Shown in pieces: positions 37,371 through 49,525 of a DNA stretch of 64,000 nucleotides. Position numbers and translations under genes: made by a program. Source of the stretch: Hemileia vastatrix (lineage: Eukaryota; Basidiomycota; Pucciniomycetes; Pucciniales; Zaghouaniaceae); contig JASXTE010000002.1 in assembly GCA_030280995.1 (NCBI GenBank), positions 2,592,001 through 2,656,000 on the forward strand, in the 5' to 3' direction. The notes beneath the pieces were generated by a model. That model saw only the letters and a program-made list of their open reading frames with translations. It had not been told where the DNA came from and searched no databases. Numbering within the stretch: position 1 is the first letter of the stretch; each line of letters begins with the position of its first letter.

Positions 37371-38834
37371 ATGGATCCTACTGCGACTACATCTAGGGGA
37401 TGTCAGGAGAGGGTTAAATCGCCCAATTCTTCTACATCATTTCCAAAGACGGTAACTACAATCATTAAGTGTATAGATGAAAGCTTGCGTTTTGCGGGCA
37501 TTAATACCAAGAAGTTTTTACGCAGGTTTTAACAGGCAGCTGAAGTTCATGGAGCGACTGAATACAATATGGTATGTCAAGTACTATTTTTTGTAACTAA
37601 TGAGTGCAAAGACCATTTAGAGGATCTAAAAGGGCATGAAGAGAAAGATTGTCCAGCGCTAAAATAACAGATTCACAAGAGATGGCCAAAGGTTACTGAG
37701 GAACCTAGGTACACAATGATGGACCTGGATATCTTGGTAAAAAGAGTTAAAGCTAAAGGGGGTGTTTGAGAACCTAAGGAATTTAAAATTTTTATGGAAG
37801 ACTTCGACCAAATAGTGGAATATTTAGTTAGTAATGAAGACTTTAGTGATGCTAATGCATCTTTACCTTGGTTTTGTGAAGTGTTAGTGCCAGAAGTTGA
37901 ACACTGGGAAAAAAGGCGCTTGGATAACGAAGGAAAACTGGTTAAAAGAAGGGGTGGAAATTATAAGTACCATGGATTAGAAGAAGTAGAAATGGCAGTG
38001 GAAGCTGAAATGAAGTTGTGTCGAGTTGAGCCTTGCGCAGATAGGGTTGCTTTGGATAATGAGGAGATGAATGAAGATGCGTCTGGTGCACGATCACCTC
38101 CTCAGATGTTGTCACCTAAAGATAAAGTTTTCACTAAGGAGCCAGATTCAGTTATGGCAAGGATTGATGAGTTGGAGAAAAAGATAATTGAAGCAGCAAA
38201 GGGGAAAGAATTTTTTAGGCCCAAGACTTCTCCTCAACCTTTGCGTTTTTCTGCTATGGTGTGCTATTATTGTAATAAAGAGGGGCATACTAGGATGAGG
38301 TGTAATGCACTTCAAAGGGATAAAGAGGAAATGGTAGTTTATGAGGATGGTACTACACTTATGTTGGAAGATGGCACTAAGCTTGTTAAAGACAAGGATT
38401 GAGGGATGCGAGCCATGGTTATTGATCATATTAATAAGAAGTCTATGGAAGGCAGGTCGAACAAGGGTAAAGAGCCCAAAATTAAAGAAAAAGGCAAGGA
38501 TACAAAGTCAGTCAATTTTGCAGTAACTTGCAAAGTGCTGGATTTTAAAGTAAAAGAGGGAACAGTTGCAGCGCCACTCACCGCAGCGCGTTTGGAGATG
38601 TTCACAGCAAATCATAAGAAAATGGCCCCACCTACAGTTGCTAGGCCAAGAAGGGCTGGCGCTAGGTATGCGAATCCAGAGGATATGGAGGAAGTAGGGT
38701 ATACTACTAGAGAGAATACACCTGCACCTATGGAGGTTGTTGAAATGGAGGGCATAGAACCAGGTGGTTATTACGTGGATCACTAGGTAGAAGATCAAAT
38801 GGCAAGGTTGGAGGAATCAGAGGTAGTACAGCAA
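37371..38834 (+). pseudogene. Gag of element 3, broken
   Basis: It starts at the ATG at 37371 (MDPTATTSRG). A gag core follows, but in-frame stops occur near 37530, 37665 and 37768. The longest open piece is 37794-38402 (202 codons). It includes the zinc knuckle CYYCNKEGHTRMRC (C-X2-C-X4-H-X4-C). A stop near 38401 is followed by another open piece to 38786 (proline-rich tail). All pieces correspond to the element 2 gag. Confidence 0.85.
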
Positions 38835-41731
38835 GGAAAAAACAGATTTAGAAGGGTTGTGATTAGAGCAAAAGGTGTAAAATGGGCTGAAAAGGTAAAG
38901 GGAAGAGAATGAAATGCAAGCAAAAAAGGTGAGCAAGTGTGAGTGAAGTAAAATTTAAGTTTTGAAGGCATGGAAAGTAAAAAAAAGTAAAAAGATGATT
39001 AGAAAAAGGAAAGCAGTGGTAATAGAAATGAAACAGGTGATGAGTCTGAAAAGTATTTTTAAAGGGGTGGAAGGAGCATAAAAAAGGTGGTGAAAATCAG
39101 ATGTTGAACTCTATTTTTCAGCTGAAGGATAAAGTCCACCCTCTCACAATATGATACTTTGATTTCATTAAGAAAACCAATAGTTAAACCTTCTGTATGG
39201 CTATTTTAAATCCTTAATAGATTCAAAATACATATATCTTGGCTGTTAGTAATAAATACTTATATTTGAAGTAAAAGAATTATAAAAATATAAAAACTAT
39301 CCACAAAGACCTAGTAAATTTAAAAAAAATTGTTTTATGGAATAAATGTGATAGCTATACATAAGTAAAAAAATAAGTTTTACAGTTAAAATTTAGAAAA
39401 AAACATTAAAAATAGAATATAGAATTTTAGATATTAAAAAAAAGTCTCTTCTCTATATTATGAGTTGAATTTACTTATTCTTTAATTTAATATTAAATAC
39501 TGTAGGTTAGATGAAAAATAGCTATGGCTTTACTCATATGTTGCAAATGAGACTTGAACAAAAAATTGATTGCCTTATTTTACCTTTTAGATCAATTTTT
39601 TTGGTTTTATGATTACTATATATATCTGAATAATAATGTTTAATAAATAAAAATTTATGACAACTAAATGATAAATCTGTTCCAATATATTAAATAAAAT
39701 TTATTCAGTAAAATAATAAGCCCCTTGAGAACTTTCATTGTTAAGTTTTTTCACACAAATAATTATATATAATTTTATAAACATATACATCTTAGTTGCA
39801 ATGGAACTTGGATTGAACTGCAAATGCAATTCTGTTTCTGACCACTGTTCAAGATAATTTAATATTCAATATTTTTTTTTCTAAATTTGATTGCAAACTC
39901 CTTAATGTGTGCCCAGGTTTATCTTTTTATTGAAAAGATTTATACCAAATACTATGAAATGCTGAACATATATAAAGATTTAGAATTTCCCTATTTTTTT
40001 TATAATAAAATCTTTAAATTTCTTTTTAATAAATATAATATTTGTTTTTTCATATGATAGATTAAAAAAACTTTTAAATTTCATTTTTTGTATCTCCAAT
40101 ATACATGAAAAGACTCAAATTTTTCTTATTATGTTTAAAATAAACTGGAGGAATATGATTTTCGTACTTAGAAAAAATTATGTAGCTCCTTCTGATTCTT
40201 AAAATCTTTTTGCTTAGCTTTTTAGTTCAAATTTTATTAAAAACTTCAAGTTATGAATCCAGATAGTTTAAAAATTTGAAAAAAAGTATTTTTCATCAAT
40301 TTGAACTTGAAAATAGTTTCAACTTACAGCCTAAACTTTTTCTTTTAATACTAAATGAAAATTTAACCTTTTTTAAAAAATTGAGTCTTTATAAAAATTA
40401 ATTAATTAAAGTTTTTATTCTTAATAAAGAAAATAGCTAAGAAGATGCATGAATTTCTACTGTTCAATAAAATCTAAATTATTTTTTTAATATTTGCTAA
40501 TAAAGAACATAATTTTTTAAAATATTGGTGTTAAAAAAATATAATTAACATAGCATTAATAAATTATTAATCTGTATTTTTTCACTTGATTAAAATTTTT
40601 GCATTTTGTTTTGTAAATTTGCATGGTCAATATTCTTGTTCTGGAAAAAAAGAAGGTACTTCTGAACTGCTATACTCAATTAAAAGCTCAAAAAGAAACA
40701 ATTTAAACATTTAATCACACTATTTAAAATATTTACTTAAATTTATATTAAAGAAAATTCAATTATTCTAATATTAGCCTGTTCTATCACTATCACTGAG
40801 ATATTGTTTTCTCTCATTTCAAATTCTACTCTCATATATTTATTTTTCTATAAATAAAATTTTGCATTATTAAATTTTAATTCACTTTAATACATAATAT
40901 AGAGTCTGTTAAAATAGTAGAACTTGAAACTTAAATTCAAAAACTGTCAGCCAGGCTACTAGACTTACCCAGTAAAATAATTAATTATTTACTGGGATGA
41001 GGACACACCTTTTTAATTCTTATTTTATTATTAGTTATATTATATTTACTTTTTTCTTACTTTTAATAAGTTAACTAGTTAGAATAAGTAAATTTAGTAA
41101 ATATTTAAAATTAATAATCATGTCCATCATATTTTTATTCCCTAACACCGTGCTCAATAATAGGTTGGAAGAGAAAAAAATATATATTAATACTAAATTT
41201 TAAGAATTCAAATTTCTTTTTTATTTAAAAAGTTAAACTTCTATTAAATAAATTAATTTGATTCAAATTATTTTATACTTAGTGCCACATTTGAAAGTAA
41301 ACTTTAAAATATATCAAATAATTTGATAAATAGTAAAATTTATCTTATTGACACATCTTTATAGAACACTTTTGTTATTTTCCATTTCTTATTTTTGCAA
41401 AAGACTTTACTCTCACACTCCTTTATATAGGCTTTTTAAATCCGTGTTCTCTCTCTCCTTTTTGCTAAAAAAAGGCCTACCATTTTGTGCTGTTTTCTGA
41501 ATTCTTTACTACTAACAATTTTATTATTAAACAAATCAAATATCAATTTTATTATTACCTCTGTTATCTAGTATTTACAATAGTTTAATTCTGAGATTAA
41601 AAATTAATGATAACAAAAACCTTCATACCTTTAATTTGAGTAATAAATCATGTAAGATAAAAATCTAAGTACCTTGATTGAAATACTTAATTTATCCACC
41701 TTCACCACCGTTTAAACGGCTAAATAACCGT
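38835..41731. other. AT-rich region, nothing recognised
   Basis: Long A/T tracts with no coding-like frame on either strand. Just before element 4, 41706-41722 has a short palindrome around GTTTAAAC. The 5 bp before element 4 are ACCGT (41727-41731), a candidate target duplication whose partner is not visible. Confidence 0.5.
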
Positions 41732-42804
41732 TGTGGTCTTCCAACATTGGCAGGGGCCTTTGTTGTGTTGTTTGGCGCTGTTTGTGCATGTCTTAATTGA
41801 CATCTGTTGAGGAACTGGGTGTTTTTCTGGATTTATTCCATAAATATTGGGACTGCCAGTATGTGGGTACTATCATTGGATAGCCCCAGGATTTCTATAA
41901 ACTTCATGTCTTGTGAAATATTTTTCATATTCTAAGTTTAAAGGGGCCATTTCATCATTTTTCAGTTACAAAAGATAGCTGTTTAATTTTGTTTTTTGAT
42001 TTTTATGGCTTAACCTTAAGTCTTAGGGTTAAGTGCTTAGTACCATTAGATAGGGCTGACTTAGCTCTATACTTCATGTATAATTTTGTTATAGCGTAAT
42101 TTTGTGTTTAAGGGTTTTAGTAGTTGTAGTGAATTTTTCTAAATAGGTTAGATGTTTTTATTGGTTATCTGGCTTCAGGAGGCACCTCTGACGTCAGGCG
42201 GCCCGCCCGCCTCTGTTTTAGAAGGTTGGGGAGCGCTCCTGGAGGGTTTATATTCAATTTGGCTGGTACAGGTGCCAAATTTGTTGCTGTGCATGTATCT
42301 TAGATGGGTGGTCTGTGTGTACATACTGAATAAGACAGTTTGGGGCAACTTTAATTAACATAAAACATTCCAGAGGTGATATACTTGTTCCTCACTCAGT
42401 TTTCACTGTTTTTTGGCCACAATTGGCTGTGTTGGTTGCAAGTTTAGTTCTTCATTTAACTCAACTTTAGCAACAGGTTCTCTGCTATAGTCTTGCAAGC
42501 TATATAAAGTATTATTGCTGTCTCTGGTCTGGATTTACAGCCTACATCAAGTATCTTTGCTTTCTCTGGTGTGGACATTGGTCTACATTTCAGTTCTTTG
42601 GTCTGGTAGACTGTCTGGGGACTACTTTCTTGGCTCCTCAAGAAGTCAAGTGTGTTGAAAAAGGGGCTTTAGAAAAACAGGAACCAACTTACTTTAGCAA
42701 GTATATCTCACTCTATTTTTCTAAAGGGACAGGGGATTTTCTCTCTGTTTTTTCTCCAACTCCCTTGGTCAAGGCCTATAGCTAGTGCTATAGGATTGTC
42801 TACA
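41732..42804 (+). repeat. Element 4 5' LTR
   Basis: TGTGGTCTTCC...TCTACA, 1073 bp. The first 160 bp match 53616-53775. It contains a GC-rich island at about 42189-42212 with a CRE-like TGACGTCA and CGG/CCG triplets, also found inverted at about 51869-51890. Confidence 0.85.
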
Positions 42805-42808
42805 TTTC

Positions 42809-42826
42809 TGGCACCCAATGTGGGGG
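42809..42826 (+). other. Element 4 primer binding site
   Basis: TGGCACCCAATGTGGGGG, four bases after the LTR end. It is a standard tRNA-primed site by position and TGG start. Confidence 0.75.
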
Positions 42827-42896
42827 TAGAACTTGCTAGTTCTTTGGAATCTCTGTTTTCTTTGGCTGGCTCTTTTTGGTGTTTTGGTCTGGAGGA

Positions 42897-45278
42897 ATGG
42901 CTTCTGGTTCCTCTATTCCTGTGGTGACTGTGAGTGGGGGAGATGGTCCTCCTGCTGTGATGGTCAGGGAGTGTGTTAGGATTAAAAATTGGGATGGTAC
43001 CAAGTTTAATGGGGAGGATGTCAAGTGGTTTCTGGAGAAGTATGAAACTGCTGCTGAAGTGGATGGTGCTTCTTACCTGGACATGGTGAAGCAGATTATC
43101 TTCTTCATTGGTGATAAGGCAGTGGAGAAGGAGGTTGTGGCCATGCCTGGCTACAAGAAGAGGGATTGGAAGTTATTGTGTAGGGAGATGGTAGATAGAT
43201 GGGGTGTCAGGTTCACTATGGTGGACCTGATCAAGGTTGTCAGTGAATGGCAATCTTATGGTGGTGTTGGTAACTTGCATAGTTACAGAAAGTTTGTGCT
43301 ACAGTTTGATCCTGTGGTGGAATACTTGGTGGAAGTGGAGGAGCTGGCACATGAAAATTCTGCCAAGGATGTTTTTGGGTCTGCCCTGGCTAGAGATGTC
43401 ATGATGGATGTTTTGAAGGAGCTGTCAAGGAAGGACTTGATTAAGACTCTTTCTAATGGGGACCAGAAGTTGCCTGCCTTGGATAAGGTGAAGGAGGCTG
43501 TTGAGGCCCATTTGAAGTTATTGGCTGTGGACACCTATCAGGAAGGGTATGCCAAATATGTCAGAAAATTCAGTGAGGCTTAGGATGAAGAGGAATTTAG
43601 GGTGAAGAAGAAGGAGAACAATATGGTGCAGGTTCTCAAACAGGAGATGGACCCAGTGGTGGAGCCTTTGGCTGATCCCACAAAGCAGCTGAATATTTTT
43701 GTTTGGGAGGCTAAGAAGGTCAATAAGGCACCTTCTCAGACTAGAGATTTTGATAGGAGGGCTGGTAGGAGTGTTCCTTGGGTCTGCTCTTATTGCAGCA
43801 GGAGGGGGCACAGGTCCAATAATTGTTGGGAATTGAACAGGGATGTGTCTGAAGGAAAGGTGGAATTTGATGGTAGGGTTTTCAAGTTCCCTGATGGTTC
43901 ATTTGTGAATCCCAGTGAGGGGAAGGCTCCTGTTGATTTGGTCATGAGAAGGGGTGGTCTCAATCAAAGGAGGCTAAGGTTTGAGGAGATTCCTGATCAG
44001 GGGAAGTCTTCTGGTAAGGAAGATGATGAAGTCAAGGGAAAGGGGAAGGAGGTCAATAAGGTCTCTTTTTCTACTTTCTTTTGTGGTTTGGATTTGTATT
44101 CCTGTGGTGGACAGTCGAGTGGAAAATGCCTGGCTGGTGTTTATGATGTGGAAGCAGGGAAGGTGGGAAGGCCTAAGAGCAGTTCTCAGGCCCACACAAA
44201 GCCAAAGGCTTCAAAGGTGGATCCTAAGCTGAGTACAGCTAGGAAGAGGTACAGAAAAGAGGAGCTGTACAAGATGCAGAAGGGTATGGCTGACATGGGC
44301 CCCCCTAGTTTTGGTGCATTGGACATGAATGGTGAGCCAATGCCTATGGAGATTAATTTTGACTCTGAGGAGGATGTCCCTTTGGCTTCATTGCCAAATC
44401 CTGCTGGAGTTAAAGGTTCTGGTGAGGGATCTGGTTTTGTTCCTGTTGATGGTAAATCTGTTGGTGGTGCTGGTCCTCAAGAAGCTTCTAGGACCAAGGT
44501 AGTGAAGCAACAGGCTCACTTTGAGAGGCCAGTGGTTTCTGGTCAATCTAATGTTATGGACTCTGTTCTTTAAAGGATGAATCAGGGTCAAGTTTCCCTT
44601 TCTTATGGGGAATTGTATGTTATCAGTCCAGGGTTGGCTGATAGACAGAAAAACTTGTTTACCAGGAGAAGAGTTTCTTCTGGACAGGTGGAATACATTT
44701 GTGATTCTGCTGAAAAGTTTGGTGAGGAGTTGGAAACTCATTTTTCTGCTCCTCTAGGTTATGTCAATGTCACTCTGAATGTCAGGGAGGCAAGGGAATT
44801 GGTAGATTCAGGTTCTCAGATAAACCTGATTTCTTTTTTTGAGGCTACTCATTTGGGCCTCCCCATCAAAACTGGTATTGGTGGGAATTTGAGAGGGATC
44901 GGTGGCCATGTCACTGAATTGGTTGGAACTTCTTAGTTTGTGAAGTTATATGTTGGCAAAGCCTCAGGGAAGGTTCATTTTTATATTGCTAAGGGAACAG
45001 TTAAAGCTGTCTTGGGTGGGCCATTCTTGATGGATTTTCAGGAAAGAATTGGTTATCAATTTGATTTGGGAATCAGCTTGGAGTTGACTGGTGAAGATGA
45101 AAAGAGAAATCACATGAGGTTATCATCCCCTGGAAAGGATAATTGGGAGACCAGGCCTGGTTTATCTTCCATGTGCCAAAGCATGGATTGTTGCAGGAGA
45201 AAGAAAGAAGTGGGTGCCACCTCTGATTTTTTGGAGTGTGGCTCAGTCTCTATTGAGAGTCTGTCTTTTTTGGAGTAA
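42897..45278 (+). pseudogene. Gag-protease of element 4, three in-frame stops
   Basis: A single frame runs from the ATG at 42897 to the stop at 45276-45278, broken by stops at 43581-43583, 44571-44573 and 44934-44936. The gag core (residues about 1-225) resembles that of element 2. A zinc knuckle CSYCSRRGHRSNNC (C-X2-C-X4-H-X4-C) lies near 43785. The retropepsin-like site is DSGS near 44805 followed by the GIGG loop near 44890. Comparison with element 5 suggests that at least some stops arose by single-base changes. The frame ends just after the slippery site at 45266. Confidence 0.85.
45266..45272 (+). promoter_or_regulatory. -1 ribosomal frameshift heptamer T-TTT-TTG
   Basis: It is phased in the gag-pro frame as TC[T] TTT TTG, i.e. 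X-XXY-YYZ, with the gag-pro stop four bases beyond it. Shifting -1 enters the pol frame. The same heptamer in the same phase occurs in element 5. A short AGGG/CCCT hairpin is possible about 10 nt downstream. That this shift happens is inferred. Confidence 0.75.
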
Positions 45279-48200
45279 TGAGGGCTGATCACCCTAGTGC
45301 TACAACCTCTCCCCAAGATGAGGAAATCCCAGGTTGTAGTAGGTCAGCTCCCTTGGAGATATACCAAGTGGATTTTCAACTTTCTCTTTTTAATGTTTCT
45401 CTTCTCTGCAAGTATTCATCAAGTTTTTTATCAAGTCTCTCTTCTCTCTCAAGATTCTCAATTATTTTTAATTCAAGCTCAAGAAAGAAGATTGGTTATA
45501 TATCTTTATTGAAAGATATGCGGAAAAGTTTTGGGGTGGTAAGATTGGGGTCTAAATGTAAGTCCTCCCAATTTTGCACAGCTAGGGTTTCTTCTACACC
45601 TTTCAAAAAACTTACCTGGGCCACACCTGTAAGCATTGGGGAAACCCCTGGTTATTTCTGTAGGTCAGAAGAAAACTCAAAAAAAGAAGATAATAATTTC
45701 AAGATAATTCAAGAAAATCAAAAAAAAAATCTGAAGATAATGAAGAATGAAGATCATCAAGATCAATTTTTGGGCCTCCAGCATGAGGTTAAACTGCAGA
45801 AAACTATGAAGAAAGAATATCATCAAGATCAATTTTTGGGCCTCCAGCATGAGGTTAAACTGCAGAAAATTATGAATAAAGAAGATCATCAAGATCAATT
45901 TTTGGGCCTCCAGCCTGAGGATAAACTGAAAAATTCTAAAAGAGTTGATTCTGAAGATAAATAAAGATTTGAAGATTTGAAAGACTGAAGTAAAGATGAA
46001 GATTTGGAATTGCGGAAAAGATTTGGAGTGGTGAGATTGGGGTCTAAAAGTAAGTCCTCCCAATTGTGCACCGCTAGGGTTTCTTCTACACCTTTCAAAA
46101 ACATTACCTTGTCCACACATGTGAGCAATCGGGAAACGCTTGGTTTTTGTTTCACGTCTGGTGGTGAAGATGTCCTGAAGATCCCTCAAGTTGAAGGTGG
46201 AGCGGCAAAGTATAAGAAGGTAGGGAAGAAGATTAGGCCTGTCAATGAGTCTATGCCTGTGGGTTTGATTCCGCCCTTGAAGAGACCTCCTTTGCAAAGA
46301 GATCTGTACTTTACTCCTTTGGTGAAGAATCCTCCAGAATTTGTAGAGATGGCTAGGGTGACTGTGGAAAGGTTGAAAGTTGTTAATTTTGGTCCTGATG
46401 TATTCTTTTCTGAAGAAGAAAAGAAGTTGTTGTTGCATGATATTGTGCTAAGGGAAAAAGCTGTGGCTTTTGTTGAGGAGGAAAGGGGTGTGTTGAAGCA
46501 CTCTTATGGGGAAACTTACTTGATTCCTGAGGTTTGTCATGAACCTTGGCAAATCAAACCTATTCTGATTCCAGCTGCTATCAGAGAGGATTTTGTGGAG
46601 ATTGTTAGAAAAAGAGTCAGGACTGGGTTATACAAACAATCAACATCCAGTTACTCAAGTCTGGCAGTCTGTGTAAAGAAGAAGAAAGGAAAATTGAGGG
46701 TGGTTCATGATCTTAGATCCTTGAATAGAGTCACTATCAAGGACGCAGGTATGCCACCAAGTGCAGAGGATTTTATTGAAGCTTTTGCTATAAGGTTGAG
46801 TTATATTTTGGGTGATATTATGGGTGGTTATAATGAAAGGGAACTTCATACAAATTCAAGGCCTCTTACAACTTTTGAGACTCCTTTGGGAAGATTTCAG
46901 CTCAACAGGCTGCCTCAAGGAGCAACTAATTCAATGGCAGTATATCAAGCACAGATGGCTTGGATTTTTTAGGATAAGGTTCCTACTCATGCTGGTATTT
47001 TTGTTGATGATGGTGTAATAAAAGGACCATCCACTGATTATGGTAATGAGGTTTTAATAAAAAACCCTGGCATAAGGAGGTTTGTTTGGGAATATGCACC
47101 AACTCTAGAGAGTGTGTTGTTTAGGATTGAAGAGGCTGGTTTGACCATTTAAGGGTCAAAATTCTGTTGTTGTGTTCCTGCCTTGGAAATTCTGGGTCAG
47201 GTGGTATTTAAAGAGGGAAGTATTATTGCAAAGAAAAATATTAATAAAATTCAGTAATGGCCAAGGCCTAAAAATAATACTGAAGTCAGGGGATTTTTGT
47301 GTGTGTGTGTATATGTCAGGATTTTTATTAAGGATTTTTCTTTGTTGGCTTCACCTTTAAGGAGGTTGAGCAGGAGAGATGCAGATTGGGAATGTACTGA
47401 AGAGTGTGAAGAGGCTTTTCAGAAGTTGAAAAAGGTTGTTGGGTAAGATATTGTTCTTCACAAGTTGGATTATGGTGTTGGTGCTTGAAAAATTTTCTGG
47501 CAGTGGACTCAAGCTTTATTGCTGCTCGTGATGTTTTGTCTCAGGAAGATAAAACTGGGAGGGTCAGGCCAGTGGTGTTTAATGAGGTGGAATCTAGGTA
47601 TTCTCAACCTAAGTTAGAATTGTGTGGTGTAGCAAAATTTTTAAAGAAGCTACAGACTGATTTGTGGGGGCAGAATTTTGAGCTTCAGGTGGATGCAAAA
47701 TCTTTGCTTCAGATGATCAATACACCTAGTCTTCCAAATGCTGCAATGACTAGTTGGGTGGCATTTACTCAACATTTTTCTTTTGAACTGGTACACAAAC
47801 CAGGCAAAACTTTTACAATGCCTGATGGATTATCAAGGAGGCCACCTACAGATGAAGATTCAGAGGCTTAAGAGTTTAATGAAGATGTTCCAGTGGTTAT
47901 GGCCAGCACAAAGGGTTCTGAAGATTTTTCTGACCTCCCCCAAGAGGCTAAACTGGCTGGATCTGATCTTGATTCTGGTGATCAGGATGTTTTTGTTGAT
48001 GAAGATACAGTTGTTCTTTGAGACAGCTCAAATTTGGAAAATGTTGTTTTTGTTAGTGAACAGGATTCTAACAAGATTCAGTGGAAAGAGAAGGATGTGT
48101 TAAAATTTAAGGATTGTTATCCTGGTTGGGCTGGTTAATTGGCTCATGTTAACACTGGTGATTTTTATGACAGAGTTGTACCCTTGGATGTGGTTTTGTT

Positions 48201-49525
48201 GGATTTTGAAGATGAGACCTGGGGTCAGTCTAGGTTTTATTTTATTATGGTGGAATATCTGTTGACCTTGGAGAGGCCAGATAGTTGTGATGATGATACC
48301 TGGGTGGCAATCAAGAAGAAGAGTCCTGGATTTTATTTTTCAGGAAGATAGTTGATGAGGAGGAGACATCCTAATCCTCAAGTTGTGGTGACTCAGAAAA
48401 AGGGTCAAGAAGTTGTGTTGAAGTCTTTGCATGAAGACCTTGGTCATAGAGGCTTTGCGAAGACTTATAGAAGAGTAGCTGAAAGATTTTGGTGGCCAGG
48501 TTTGAAGTTGGCTGTGCAGGGTTGGGTTCAATCTTGTGAAGAATGTCAAAGAAGAAGTCACTTGAAACCTAAAGAGGTTAGCCATGCTACTGGTGAATCA
48601 ACTGTTTTTGGAAGAGTCAGTCTGGATGCTGTCCATATTAAAGAGGGAAGATATAAATACTTAATTTTTTCCAGGGAAGATTTTCCTGGTTGTGTTGAGG
48701 CAGTGCCTCTGGTTAATTTGACTACCAAGAATGTGGCTGAGGTTTTGAAGAAGGAGTGGATTTATAGGTATGGGTGATGAAGTTGATGACTTTTGATGGC
48801 AGGCCAAAGTTTGGTGCCGAATTTAAAGAAGCTGTGGCTAGTGTTGGTTCTAAAGTTAGAGTGGCTAAACCTTATTATCCTGAAGCTAAAGGCATGGTTG
48901 AAAGAGGCCATAAAGTTATCAAGAATGCTTTGGTAAAGATGTGTGGGGATAGTGCTGAAAAGTGGAGGCATTATTTACCCTTAGTGTTATTTGCTGATAG
49001 GGTCACTGTGAAGAGGACAACTGGATATTCTCCTTATGAGTTAATTTTTGGTCAGAAAGCTGTTCTACCAGTGTATTTGGAAGCTGTCTTTTATCTTGGA
49101 ATTGATTGGGATGATGTGCCCTCAACAGAAGAATTGCTCTGTGCCAGGATGCAACAGTTGGAATGTAGAGAGGAATGTCAAGAGAAGGCATACTCTAGAA
49201 TGATGAATATTAGGAATCAATCAGTCAGATATTGGGAAAAGAAGTAGACTCATAGACTCAGGAATCCCTTGAAACCTAGTTTTTGGTTTTGGTTTATAAT
49301 AGAAGTTTGGAGAGTCAATGGGGAAGAATTTTTGCTGACAGATAGAATGGACCTTACAGAGTTAGATCTCAGGTGTCTGGAGGTTCTTATGTTTTGGAAG
49401 AGTTGGATGGTGCAGTCTTAAAGAAGAGAGTGGCTGCAGATCAGGTGAAGAGGTTTTATCCCAGAGGCACTAAACATGAAGAAAATTGACTCTGCAATGA
49501 GGATAAACTATGGAACATTCTTTAA
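45273..49525 (+). pseudogene. Pol of element 4 (RT, RNase H, integrase), broken
   Basis: Segments align in order with the intact pol of element 5. There is an N-terminal variable part with LQHEVKL repeats (45770-45930). The reverse transcriptase follows, with RPLTTFETPLGR and F-V-D-D near 47000. RNase H lies near 47500-47850. The integrase zinc-binding part has CEEC near 48540, and the catalytic blocks are near 48620, 48795 and 48895. The second catalytic block reads FDGRPKFG, matching VDGGPEFG of element 5. At least eight stops or shifts interrupt it. It ends in NEDKL plus a few residues at 49525. Confidence 0.85.

Larger units (their letters stand above)
35932..38834 (+). mobile_element. 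Element 3: 5' fragment of a Gypsy element related to element 2
   Basis: LTR, primer site and a broken gag on the plus strand. Similarity to element 2 ends abruptly at about 38834, within the region before the protease, so pol and the 3' LTR are lost. It is inserted in the right MITE of palindrome 2. Confidence 0.85.

Noticed and set aside
38835..41731. Possible hidden gene in the long AT-rich gap
   Set aside because: Six-frame reading shows only short, low-complexity frames; no motif or splice-linked pair was found.
45677..46438. 253-codon minus-strand ORF rich in QF/LI repeats over pol of element 4
   Set aside because: It is the complement of the LQHEVKL-coding repeats and of conserved pol blocks; the plus strand matches element 5.
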